Of a stretch of DNA of 64,000 bases, positions 8,721 through 16,452 are shown piece after piece. The stretch is taken from NCBI RefSeq assembly GCF_026625885.1, contig NZ_CP113068.1, forward strand, positions 3,658,001-3,722,000, given 5' to 3'. This stretch comes from Roseateles sp. SL47 (GTDB lineage: Bacteria; Pseudomonadota; Gammaproteobacteria; Burkholderiales; Burkholderiaceae_C). The position numbers and the translations under genes are program-made. Below the pieces are notes generated by a model. The model ran no database searches. It saw nothing but the letters and a program-made list of their open reading frames with translations, and was not told where the DNA came from. Within the stretch, counting starts at the first letter, position 1, and each line of letters opens with the position of its first letter.

Positions 8721-9791
8721 ATGATTGGCAAGATGCAGCAGTGCCGGAGTAACCCGGGACCCCGTGCCGACCATCGGCCCCTCGCTCGTGGTTTTCGCAC
8801 CGCCTTGGGCGGGTTGCTCCTGGCCCCCGCGCTGCTGCTGGCAACGCCCCTGGTGCATGCCGCGGTGTTCAAGGATACGGGCTTGCAGACCCTGCTTGAC
8901 GCGGGCCAGGCGGACCAGCTTGAAAAACTGGCGAGCCAGCGCCTGAAGGCCACCCCCGACGACCCGCAGGCCACCGCGGCCCTGGCGCTGTCGCAACTGG
9001 ATCTTGCTGACGGTGAGGTGCTGCGCCAGAACATTCAGCGGCTGGAGCAGTGTGTACAGAAGACGCCGCAAGAGGCGAGTTGCTCTTACGCCCTGGCCTT
9101 GGCCCTGGTGATGCAGGTGAGAGGTGGCAGCAAATTCAAGGCGCTTGGGGCCTTGGGGCGGGTCAGTGAGCTGCTGCAAAAGGCGATGTCCCAACTGCCG
9201 GATGCCCCGGAGCCGCGCAGCGCGCTGCAGCAGTACTACCTGGCACTGCCGAGCTTTGTGGGGGGCGGGGAATCCAAGGCGCGTGGCCTGGAGCAGGGCG
9301 TGCAGGACAGCGATCAGTTGCATCTGCTGCGGGCGCGGGCGGCCGCGTCCAAGAAGGATTGGGCATCCGTGGAGCGCGAACTGCGTGCTGTGCGCACCCG
9401 CCGTCCGGAGCTGCTGCTGGAGCAGCGGGTGCTGGGCAGCGATCTGGGTCGGCAATGGATGCATGATGGCCAGCATGCCAAGGCCAAGGCCTGGTTGGAA
9501 GAGCTCGCGCGCCAGCAGCCGCAGCAAGCCATGCCGCTGTACGGCCTGGGCCGGGTGCTGGATGCCATGGGGGACCATGACGCCGCCGTCGCCACTTATG
9601 AAAAAGCCAAGTCGCTCAACGGTGCCGAGCAACTGGCCCTGGATCACCGCATTGGCATCGCCCTGCAGGACAAGGGTGACAAAGCCGGCGCCCGTGCCGC
9701 CTTCGAACGTTACCTCACCCATCGCCGCGCCAGCGCCAGCAACATCGAGGATTGCAAGCGCCGGCTGGCCGAGATCGGCGCCGCAGGCTGA
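8721..9791 (+). CDS. Periplasmic tetratricopeptide-repeat protein
   Basis: This TPR protein of about 356 residues starts at ATG 8721, with GAGGTG about 7 nt upstream; a TTG at 8691 is possible but poorer. The N-terminus is a long signal peptide (hydrophobic stretch ALGGLLLAPALLLATPLVHAA), so the mature protein is periplasmic. The rest is all-helical with recurring TPR-like units rich in Ala and Leu (for example AWLEELARQQPQQAMPLYGLGRVLDAMGDHDAAVATYEKAKS is one clear repeat spanning about 255-300). No enzyme motif is seen. TPR proteins act as scaffolds; the partner is unknown. It stands alone between an intergenic region and lgt. Confidence 0.78.
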   Translation: MIGKMQQCRSNPGPRADHRPLARGFRTALGGLLLAPALLLATPLVHAAVFKDTGLQTLLDAGQADQLEKLASQRLKATPDDPQATAALALSQLDLADGEVLRQNIQRLEQCVQKTPQEASCSYALALALVMQVRGGSKFKALGALGRVSELLQKAMSQLPDAPEPRSALQQYYLALPSFVGGGESKARGLEQGVQDSDQLHLLRARAAASKKDWASVERELRAVRTRRPELLLEQRVLGSDLGRQWMHDGQHAKAKAWLEELARQQPQQAMPLYGLGRVLDAMGDHDAAVATYEKAKSLNGAEQLALDHRIGIALQDKGDKAGARAAFERYLTHRRASASNIEDCKRRLAEIGAAG

Positions 9792-9870
9792 TGGTGGGGC
9801 GCACAGCGTGTGGTGGCCTCGCGCCGCCGCACTATGATTCGGGGCCTCGCCGCCGGCAGCAACTATTCGC

Positions 9871-10707
9871 ATGACTCACCCCCTGATCCACCCTCAGTTC
9901 GACCCGGTCGCCTTCCATGTGTTTGGCTGGCCCATCCACTGGTATGGCCTGACCTATCTGGCGGCCTTTGGCCTGTTCCTGTGGCTGGCCAATGTGCAGG
10001 TGTCGCGCCCCTGGAATGCCCAGCGCGGCTGGACGCGGCAGGGCGTGGACGACCTGCTGTTCTTCGGGGTGCTGGGCGTGGTGCTGGGCGGGCGTATGGG
10101 TTATGTGCTGTTCTACAAGCCCGGTGAATTCCTGAAGCATCCGCTGGACATCTTTGCGGTGTGGCAGGGCGGCATGTCCTTCCATGGTGGCTTGCTCGGG
10201 GTGATTGTGGCGCTGGCGTTTTTTGGCTGGCGTCGGGGGTTCAAGTTCTTCGAAGTGGCTGACCTGGTGGCGCCCTGCGTACCGACCGGGCTGGCCATGG
10301 GCCGGCTGGGCAACTTCATCAACGGCGAGTTGTGGGGCCGCCCGGCGGATGCTTCCGTGCCCTGGGCGATGATCTTCCCGCAGGCGCATGACCAGATTCC
10401 ACGCCATCCCTCGCAGATCTACCAGTTTCTGGGTGAGGGTGTGCTGCTCTTCATCATCCTCTGGCTGTTTTCCCGCAAGCCGCGGCCGATGGCAGCCATG
10501 TCCGGCCTGTTCCTGATCGGTTATGGGGCCTTCCGTTTTGCTGCGGAATACTTCCGCGAGCCGGATGAGTTTCTGGGTTTGCGTTGGTTTGGCTGGAGCC
10601 AGGGTCAATGGTTGAGTGCACCGATGGTGGTCGCCGGCCTGTTGATGATGATCTGGGCTTACCGCCGCGTGCGCGGGGTGGGGACACCGTCGGTGGCGCG
10701 TACCTGA
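9871..10707 (+). CDS. lgt: Prolipoprotein diacylglyceryl transferase
   Basis: This inner-membrane enzyme moves diacylglycerol from phosphatidylglycerol to the lipobox Cys of prolipoproteins, the first step of lipoprotein maturation. The 278 residues are the usual length. Family signatures are present: HWYGLTYL near the N-terminus, [13 protein letters not shown] (HGG motif) and the Lgt signature [14 protein letters not shown] at about 147-160, with the essential Arg in it. About seven hydrophobic segments alternate with short loops. It is not in an operon with thyA as in enterics. Its stop codon is the first base triplet of a 13-bp tandem repeat array. Confidence 0.97.
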   Translation: MTHPLIHPQFDPVAFHVFGWPIHWYGLTYLAAFGLFLWLANVQVSRPWNAQRGWTRQGVDDLLFFGVLGVVLGGRMGYVLFYKPGEFLKHPLDIFAVWQGGMSFHGGLLGVIVALAFFGWRRGFKFFEVADLVAPCVPTGLAMGRLGNFINGELWGRPADASVPWAMIFPQAHDQIPRHPSQIYQFLGEGVLLFIILWLFSRKPRPMAAMSGLFLIGYGAFRFAAEYFREPDEFLGLRWFGWSQGQWLSAPMVVAGLLMMIWAYRRVRGVGTPSVART

Positions 10708-10808
10708 GGCATGTCGCTGAGGCATGTCGCTGAGGCACGCCATTGAGATGTGCCACTGAGATGTGCCACCGAGGGATGCCACCGAGAGATGTCACCGAGA
10801 GATGCCAC
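10705..10808. repeat. 13-bp tandem array (eight units) starting on the lgt stop codon
   Basis: Eight head-to-tail units of exactly 13 bp run from 10705: TGAGGCATGTCGC twice, then drifting to TGAGATGTGCCAC and CGAGAGATGCCAC. The first TGA is the lgt stop. A ninth, weak unit (TGACACAGGCACC) follows. The unit is not a multiple of three, and each early unit repeats a TGA in a shifted frame. No protein is encoded. Confidence 0.85.
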
Positions 10809-10977
10809 TGACACAGGCACCTCAGACCAGAGCCCGGGGCATGCATCTGCAGCTTGCATCGAGCGCGTTGATCAAGCGTTGATCGAGTGTTCATTGAACG
10901 TTGATGGATCATGCGCCCTGACCGCCTTCATTTTGTCTGCGGAGCCCCTGGCGGGCGCCGCTTTGCTTGGCTGAATC

Positions 10978-11709
10978 ATGAGACAGATCTTTTTTGACAC
11001 CGAAACGACAGGCCTGAATCCGGAATCCGGTGACCGTGTGGTCGACATCGGCTGCGTGGAAATGGTCAACCGGCAACTGACTGGCCGGCATCTGCACTTC
11101 TATCTGAACCCTGAGCGGGACATGCCGGAAGAAGCCTTCCGGGTGCACGGCCTGAGCAGCGAATTCCTGTCGGACAAGCCCAAGTTCGCCCAAGTGGTGG
11201 ATGAGCTGTTGGAGTTCCTGCGGGGTGCTGATCTGGTGATCCACAACGCGGCGTTCGACGTGGGCTTCATCAATGCAGAACTCAAGCGCGCCAAGCGCGA
11301 GCTGCTGCATGAAGTGGTGGCCAGTGTGACCGACACGCTGTTGATGGCCCGCGACATGTTCCCGGGCAAGGCCAACTCGCTGGATGCCTTGTGCCGCCGC
11401 CTGGAGGTGGACAACAGCAACCGTGAGCTGCACGGCGCCGTGAAGGATGCGGAGCTGCTGGCCGAGGTCTACATCCGGCTGACGCGGGGTCAGGACTCGC
11501 TGGTGATTGACGATTCGGACACGTCGTCGCCAGGGCAGGGTGGAGAATTGGAAGTGGCGGCGATTGACCTGAGCAGTTTCCAACTGCCGGTGCTGACGGC
11601 CACGGAAGAAGAGCTGGCGCTGCATGAAAAGGTGTTGGCCGAGCTCGACAAGGCCAGTGGCGGCAATCGCATCTGGAAGGCGCCTGCGGCGGAGTCCGCT
11701 GCGGCGTAA
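10978..11709 (+). CDS. dnaQ: DNA polymerase III epsilon subunit (3'-5' proofreading exonuclease)
   Basis: This is the proofreading subunit of the replicative polymerase. The 243 residues match the family. Exo I reads FFDTETTG (D7 and E9 are metal ligands), Exo II HNAAFDVGFI, and Exo III HGAVKDAELL with the DEDDh His and Asp. A C-terminal tail of about 60 residues after LTRGQ is expected to bind the alpha subunit. The ribosome site is weak (GGCTGAATC before the ATG). Unlike enterics, rnhA is not adjacent on either side. Confidence 0.96.
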   Translation: MRQIFFDTETTGLNPESGDRVVDIGCVEMVNRQLTGRHLHFYLNPERDMPEEAFRVHGLSSEFLSDKPKFAQVVDELLEFLRGADLVIHNAAFDVGFINAELKRAKRELLHEVVASVTDTLLMARDMFPGKANSLDALCRRLEVDNSNRELHGAVKDAELLAEVYIRLTRGQDSLVIDDSDTSSPGQGGELEVAAIDLSSFQLPVLTATEEELALHEKVLAELDKASGGNRIWKAPAAESAAA

Positions 11710-11961
11710 GGCGCGGCGTCTGCTGCGGTCCTTACTGGGGATTTGCTGGGTGTTTGTTGGGCGCTCGTTGGGCGTCTAGTGTTGGGCAACTTGTTGGGCG
11801 ACTCCGTCAGTCGCCTTGACGGTCACCTTGGTCGTCCAGTTGACCGCCGTGTTGACCGTGTTGTTGGCCTTCGCTTCGCCTGTTGTTTTGCGGAGCTTCT
11901 GGCGTCGGTGCGATTAACAAAATTTGCCGGCAAGAGTCGTTAAGAAAAACACCAGAACCTG
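11710..11961. other. Intergenic region after dnaQ
   Basis: No gene is supported. The stretch is T/G-rich on the plus strand with an irregular repetition of GTTGGGCG (four close copies at about 11755-11803) and looks like degenerate spacer DNA. No hairpin terminator is obvious. Confidence 0.5.
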
Positions 11962-11991
11962 TTGAGTTGCCCTGAAATTCCATGGCATACT
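11962..11991 (+). promoter_or_regulatory. Likely sigma-70 promoter for the tRNA-Val genes
   Basis: A -35-like TTGAGT (11962-11967) and a -10-like CATACT (11986-11991) are separated by 18 bp. The inferred start near 11998 lies about 29 bp before the first tRNA. This rests on consensus matching only. Confidence 0.45.
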
Positions 11992-12026
11992 CTTGGTCTT
12001 TCGCGGCGAGCCCGAAGCAACAAATC

Positions 12027-12101
12027 GGGCGGTTAGCTCAGTGGTAGAGCACTGCCTTCACACGGCAGGGGTCGCAGGTTCGAACCCTGCACCGCCCACC
12101 A
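12027..12101 (+). tRNA. tRNA-Val (anticodon CAC)
   Basis: A full 75-nt cloverleaf: acceptor GGGCGGT / ACCGCCC, anticodon stem CTGCC/GGCAG around loop TTCACAC, so the anticodon is CAC, reading GUG. The T arm is CAGG TTCGAAC CCTG and CCA is encoded. It differs from the next copy by one D-loop base (AGTGGTA against AGCGGTA). Confidence 0.97.
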
Positions 12102-12219
12102 GTTTGTGTCTTGTCTGATGATGGGACTCAGTGCTGGGGTCGCGAAGTCGCGAAAGGGTATTGAATAACCCGGACTGTCTTAAGCGCACTGTATTTCGTA
12201 CAGAGCGCACCAGATAACC

Positions 12220-12294
12220 GGGCGGTTAGCTCAGCGGTAGAGCACTGCCTTCACACGGCAGGGGTCGCAGGTTCGAACCCTGCACCGCCCACCA
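12220..12294 (+). tRNA. tRNA-Val (anticodon CAC), second copy
   Basis: The sequence is identical to the copy 118 bp upstream except for one D-loop base. CCA is encoded. The spacer between the copies is unrelated to the DNA upstream of the first, so this is a tandem duplication of the gene itself, probably co-transcribed and ended by the terminator that follows. Confidence 0.97.
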
Positions 12295-12301
12295 AAGGCC
12301 G

Positions 12302-12336
12302 AAGCCTCGCAGATCATTGGATTTGCGAGGCTTTTT
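12302..12336 (+). terminator. Terminator after the tRNA-Val pair
   Basis: The inverted repeat AAGCCTCGCA (12302-12311) / TGCGAGGCTT (12324-12333) is extended inward by GATC/GATT pairing and followed by five T. It begins eight bases after the tRNA CCA end. Confidence 0.85.
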
Positions 12337-12605
12337 GCTTTCTGCGGTGTGTTCTTTGCTTTTGGAGCTTCGGCGTTTGGAGCTTCTGCGTCTGGTCTCT
12401 CTTCCACGTCTGCCCCGAGCGCGCGCGCTCCATCACTGCCACTGTCGTCCGGCCCAGGCCCTGCGGGAGTGATGGCCGACGTGAGTGGCCGAGCCTCTGT
12501 GGCGTGCGAGCGAGGACGTGACTTTGGTCAGCTACAAAGGGCCTTCGCCAGCAAGATCCGACCCCTACACTGCAAACCGCCTCCATGAGGAAGAGCGGAT
12601 GACCG
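12337..12605. other. Gap between tRNA-Val terminator and T6SS module
   Basis: No supported gene. Small frames here are Ala/Ser-rich with no ribosome site and no family resemblance. GAGGAA at about 12587-12592 may serve the next gene. This is the boundary between conserved DNA and the T6SS island. Confidence 0.5.
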
Positions 12606-13934
12606 GTGGCCGGCGTCCGCTGTTTTCAGCTCGTTGGCCCACGCATGCTGTCGTTTCACCCACTCACAAGCACTGCTTCCAAGCTCGTCGACCATCACCT
12701 CGACGGGTTGGGGTACGGGTGGCGCCGGCGCTCCGATCGATTCGATCATCCGGACTTCGACGTCGCCGACCTTGTCGCTTACGACGACAGAATGCTGGCG
12801 TCGCAGGAGGCGCTCGGCGCATTGCACCAGGCAGGGACTGACGTCACCGACCATGCGCATCGCCTGCTGAAGCATCCGTTGCGGCTGGCCGAGCTCTTTG
12901 CCCTGACCGTGCATGCCGTGGCCTCCAATGAAACGTGGCTGCTCAACACCTGCCACGACCTCAGTGTTGGACTCCCGGAACATGCTGAAGCCTTTGATGC
13001 GGCGCTTGCCTGGGTTCCCGCGTCGGACGCCTTGGCTCATGCGATCAAAGCCTTGCCGCTGCAGCGTCGGCTTGCGCTTGAAGCCCGCCGACGCCTGGAC
13101 ATGCCGGCTTTGGTGGACGCCACACTGCTTGAGTTGGCCACAGCGCCATGGGATGACCAACGCCTTCCGGCGGCAATCGCGTTTTCCTGCGACATCGGAC
13201 GTCGCGATCTCTCTGGGCGTTTAGCACCGCTGCTTGAGCATCCGGATCCCGAAGTGCGTGGGGAGACTGCGCGATATCTGGTCATGCTCGCGCCGAGGGA
13301 CAACCAGACGCTCGCCGCCCAGGTCAGCACGACACTGCAAGCACTGCTTGCTGCATCAAGCCCAACAGAACACGAGGCGTCCAGTCGTGCAGCCCAGGCC
13401 CTTGTCCTGCACCAGCCAGAGGCTGCACGCGAAGTTCTGCCCGATCTGTTCACTCGAGCGCCTCGTCTGGCCGTTCAACTGCTGGGGTGGTTGGGCGATC
13501 CAGCGGGCGTGCCGACGCTGATCCACGCGATGCGCCATCAAGAATTGGCACGCGTCGCAGGTGCGTCCGTCAGTCTGATCACGGGATCTCATCCCGGTCG
13601 TGACGGGTGGGCGGGGCAGCGGCCGGACCGGCGCCCACGTGATGCGGCGCCCGATGCGATTCCCGCCATCGAGGCCGATGCGGGTCTCCCTTGGCCGGAT
13701 GCTGACGCCTTTGCAGCCTGGTGGCAGGCCCACGGCGATGCCATCGGCACACATCAGCGATTCGCCGGCCTGTCGGCCCTGCCGCCCGGGTGGCGCGAGG
13801 TGTTGCGCCGTGGTCCCTTGCGGTGGCGACCGATGGCAGCCGACAGGCTCCAACACCACCATCAAGGGCCCGCATTTCCAACCGATGCGCCAGCTTTTCG
13901 CCAATTGACCTGGATGGCTGGCTTGCCCGCTTGA
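12606..13934 (+). CDS. T6SS-associated HEAT-repeat protein (TIGR02270-type)
   Basis: This all-helical protein of up to 442 residues opens the first T6SS effector module. The start is uncertain: GTG at 12606 has GAGGAA 13 nt upstream, while ATG at 12645 (MLSFHPLTS) is the more usual family start. Residues 150-330 show HEAT-like paired helices (for example LAPLLEHPDPEVRGETARYLVML and LLGWLGDPAGVPTLIHAM). The C-terminal part is Trp/Pro-rich and ends with LTWMAGLPA. Proteins of this family sit in T6SS vgrG or core clusters; a scaffold or assembly role is likely but unproven. The next gene follows after 26 bp on the same strand. Confidence 0.7.
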   Translation: MAGVRCFQLVGPRMLSFHPLTSTASKLVDHHLDGLGYGWRRRSDRFDHPDFDVADLVAYDDRMLASQEALGALHQAGTDVTDHAHRLLKHPLRLAELFALTVHAVASNETWLLNTCHDLSVGLPEHAEAFDAALAWVPASDALAHAIKALPLQRRLALEARRRLDMPALVDATLLELATAPWDDQRLPAAIAFSCDIGRRDLSGRLAPLLEHPDPEVRGETARYLVMLAPRDNQTLAAQVSTTLQALLAASSPTEHEASSRAAQALVLHQPEAAREVLPDLFTRAPRLAVQLLGWLGDPAGVPTLIHAMRHQELARVAGASVSLITGSHPGRDGWAGQRPDRRPRDAAPDAIPAIEADAGLPWPDADAFAAWWQAHGDAIGTHQRFAGLSALPPGWREVLRRGPLRWRPMAADRLQHHHQGPAFPTDAPAFRQLTWMAGLPA

Positions 13935-13960
13935 CCTGTTTACCGCAGAAGGATCGCACC

Positions 13961-14236
13961 GTGACCGTTTCCGTTGACCTTTCGACTGCCAAGCCTGAGA
14001 CGCCAGACGGCGCCGCCTTACCCTCTCACACGGCCCCCCACGCGCGCAATATCACCGAGCCCGCGCTGATGCCGCAGGAACTGCTCTTCGAGGCGAGCCA
14101 GCAAGTCACCATCCGCTGCGGGAAATCCAGCATCACCTTGTATCCGAACGGCAAGATCGCCCTGCGCGGTGAGTACATCGTGAGTGATGCCGAGGGGGTG
14201 AACCGCATCGTCGGCGGTCAAATCGAATTGAACTGA
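13961..14236 (+). CDS. Small VgrG-tail-like protein of T6SS module
   Basis: This protein of 91 residues starts at GTG 13961, with AAGGA about 8 nt upstream. Residues 45-91 (VTIRCGKSSITLYPNGKIAL, then GGQIELN at the end) match the last strands of VgrG spikes; the VgrG encoded at 44804-46921 ends with the same pattern (ASLTMSSDGKVTIRG and INGKDIDLN). The first 40 residues are low-complexity. It may be a detached spike segment that caps or bridges VgrG and the DUF4150 tip. Its place directly before a DUF2169 gene resembles, as I recall, the small gene between vgrG1b and tse7 in Pseudomonas aeruginosa. Confidence 0.65.
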   Translation: MTVSVDLSTAKPETPDGAALPSHTAPHARNITEPALMPQELLFEASQQVTIRCGKSSITLYPNGKIALRGEYIVSDAEGVNRIVGGQIELN

Positions 14237-14245
14237 ACGTTCACC

Positions 14246-15310
14246 ATGTGGCAGGTCGACAACCGCACGCGCTACGTCGCCGATGGCGCCTGGCATCGAG
14301 ATTCAGAAGGGAGTGAGGTCTGGGTGGTTGCCGTCAAGGCGACCTATGACGTGCTCAATTCCGGAACCCTGCGCCTCGCGCGCGTTCAAGAGCCGCTTCA
14401 TTCGGGGCCGGAGCCCTTCCCTGGGCTGGAGAGCCCTCGCTGGGAGACCGACTTTGGGCCGCGAAAGGCGGCGACCGACGTTGTGCTGACCGGACATGCC
14501 TACGCCCCTGCTGGTGTGGACGGGCAGCCTCGGCCGGTGGATCAGATGGTGGCCGGGTTCAGCGTCGGACCCGTGCAGAGGCGCTTGCGTGTCTGGGGCG
14601 ACCGCCACTGGCAGTCCAATACAACAAACGCCTCAGCATCAACGCCCACGCCGTTCCTACGCATGCCGCTGGTTTTCGAGCGCGCGTTTGGTGGTCCCGG
14701 CGACATGAACAGCCAGATGGCTGCGAACCCTGTCGGCCAGGGATGGCCGGGCTCGATCGGATCTGGCCGGAGGTCGCTGCCCAACCTGGAGGTCGAAGGT
14801 CATCCGATCCTTGGTCCCGGCGATCAGCCTGAAACCGCTGGTGTCGGCGTGGTTGCCAGCCATTGGCCCATGCGGAGCCGTCATGCGGGCACCCATGATG
14901 ACGCATGGATGCGTCAACGCTATCCGTTACCTCCGGGCGACCAAGACCCCAGGTTCTTCCAGATCGCTCCGCCCGCACAGCAGGTGCCTGGGTACCTGAG
15001 GGGCGGCGAGCCGGTTTCCTTGTTCAACCTCACCCCGCCAGGCTTCGCGCGGGAGGGCCGTATCGACTTCCGGTTGCCACGGCTGAGCCTCGCTTTCACG
15101 ACGCAGTTCAATCAGGGGCCCAAGGAGCGCAGCCGATCGGTCATCCACACGGTGATCCTGGATACCGATGCACTGCGGGTGATCGTTGTCCATCACATGG
15201 CACTGCCTTGCCACGCACGGGTGAATGAACTGCGCAAGACAGTCGTGGAGGAGTTGGCTCGGCCGCTCGACCGCGATATTTGGGTGGCCGCTCACGAGGA
15301 ACCGGTATGA
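14246..15310 (+). CDS. DUF2169 T6SS effector loader
   Basis: This protein of 354 residues has the DUF2169 start (VDNRTRYVADG, then VWVVAVKATYDV) and the internal LVFERAFGG and NPVGQGW motifs of the family. DUF2169 proteins are known from Agrobacterium and others as dedicated chaperone/adaptors for effectors with a PAAR-like DUF4150 tip. The cognate cargo is probably the DUF4150-nuclease two genes downstream. The gene follows the VgrG-tail gene by 9 bp, and its stop overlaps the next start (ATGA), so the module is one transcriptional unit. It is a distant paralogue of the protein encoded at 46934-48199. Confidence 0.85.
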   Translation: MWQVDNRTRYVADGAWHRDSEGSEVWVVAVKATYDVLNSGTLRLARVQEPLHSGPEPFPGLESPRWETDFGPRKAATDVVLTGHAYAPAGVDGQPRPVDQMVAGFSVGPVQRRLRVWGDRHWQSNTTNASASTPTPFLRMPLVFERAFGGPGDMNSQMAANPVGQGWPGSIGSGRRSLPNLEVEGHPILGPGDQPETAGVGVVASHWPMRSRHAGTHDDAWMRQRYPLPPGDQDPRFFQIAPPAQQVPGYLRGGEPVSLFNLTPPGFAREGRIDFRLPRLSLAFTTQFNQGPKERSRSVIHTVILDTDALRVIVVHHMALPCHARVNELRKTVVEELARPLDRDIWVAAHEEPV

Positions 15311-16452
15311 GCACCGATATGCCTCTGTGGTTGCTGGCCGCCTCCTGCTGCTTTCCCTCGGGGCCGACCATTGCGCTGGCGGACGCGGCCTTGCGTGCCC
15401 AGTTGAGGCTGACGCGCCGCCACCCGAGTTACCGGGACCGCGCAGGCGTTCCTGCCCAGGTGAGCAGCTTCCCAGACCCGGAAGGGCGTATTGAAGGCAG
15501 TCCGGATGCCCATCGATGGGGCTGGCTGGCGCGCCACGCGCTGGCGCAGCTGACGACGGCGCTGGCGCCGCATTGGGAGTCTCTGCTGCATCGCCCGCGT
15601 TGGCTGTGGCTGGTGCTACCCGACGAGCACCGGCCGGGTGTGCCAGCAGACCTGCCTGGCGCCTTGCGACAGGCAATGACACAAGACCTCTGGCCATGGT
15701 CGAAAGTGCATGTGGTCCGTGGCGGCCATGCTGCCGGGCTGCTTGCGCTGGAGCAGGCGCGGAACGCGCTCCGAGAGGCGTCGAAGACGTCGGGAGCAGC
15801 CCCACCCCTTGCCGTTGTCCTGGCCACGGATGCGGCAACAGATGCTGAATCGCTTGCATGGCTGGACGCCCAGAATCTGCTGCACGGCGCTTACGTGCAT
15901 CGTCCCGCTGGCCCTCGTGCGCTCGCGCATGGGCGAGTCCCTGGTGAAGGCGCTGCCGCCCTGGCCTTGATGACAGCGCCTGAGCCATCCGGTTTTGGCG
16001 CACCGCCCTGGGCTCGGCTGCTGGGGTGTTCGACGGCGCTCGAGCCCACGGATCGCCACGGGGGGCGTCCCTGTGTCGGCGCAGGGCTTTCAGGTGCCGC
16101 GAGGAATGCCATGGCTCAGGCCGGGAGCAGCCGGCCGCCGATCGGGCTGCTTTTTTCCGACCTGAACGGCGAGCCTTATCGGGCTGACGAGTTCGGCTTC
16201 ACGGCGCTACGTCTCGGCCCCGATCTGCGAGACGGGTGGCAGAGGAAAACGCCGGCGATTGTGAGCGGTGACCTGCATGGCGCCAGCGGTGTGGCGAACC
16301 TTGCGATGGCGGCGTATCAACTCTCAAAACTGGCGACCGGGCAGGGATGCCTCGTGCTGTCGAGCTCGGACGATTCCCTTCGAGGGGCAGCGCTGCTCGC
16401 CAGTGCTGGGGCCGGAAGCAATCTGCCTATGGAGGTGCAGGCATGGCGGTAA
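15307..16452 (+). CDS. Beta-ketoacyl-synthase-like protein lacking catalytic Cys (T6SS module)
   Basis: This thiolase-fold protein of 381 residues starts at ATG 15307, overlapping the previous stop. Ketosynthase landmarks are recognisable: VRGGHAAGLLALEQA at 137-151 is where VDTACSSSLVALHLA occurs in true enzymes, GEGAAALALM (213-222) is the family GEGA motif, and SGDLHGASGVANLA (320-333) matches the GHxxGAxG histidine region (H324). At the Cys position there is H141, so condensation is not expected. A protein annotated this way also precedes PAAR-nuclease effectors in other T6SS clusters (as I recall, PA0098 before tse7), so a structural or loading role is likely. It overlaps the effector gene by 10 bp. 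Confidence 0.75.
   Translation: MSTDMPLWLLAASCCFPSGPTIALADAALRAQLRLTRRHPSYRDRAGVPAQVSSFPDPEGRIEGSPDAHRWGWLARHALAQLTTALAPHWESLLHRPRWLWLVLPDEHRPGVPADLPGALRQAMTQDLWPWSKVHVVRGGHAAGLLALEQARNALREASKTSGAAPPLAVVLATDAATDAESLAWLDAQNLLHGAYVHRPAGPRALAHGRVPGEGAAALALMTAPEPSGFGAPPWARLLGCSTALEPTDRHGGRPCVGAGLSGAARNAMAQAGSSRPPIGLLFSDLNGEPYRADEFGFTALRLGPDLRDGWQRKTPAIVSGDLHGASGVANLAMAAYQLSKLATGQGCLVLSSSDDSLRGAALLASAGAGSNLPMEVQAWR

Noticed and set aside
10705..10808. Could the 13-bp array be a CRISPR?
   Set aside because: Units are contiguous, without spacers, and too short; no cas genes nearby.
12060..12294. tRNA 3'-end as an attachment site with a copy at the island's far end
   Set aside because: No second copy of the tRNA-Val 3' end was found downstream; the only other copy is the tandem tRNA itself.
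12349..12588. Ser/Ala-rich 79-codon frame after the tRNA terminator
   Set aside because: Repetitive start (FGASAFGASAS), no ribosome site, no resemblance to any family.
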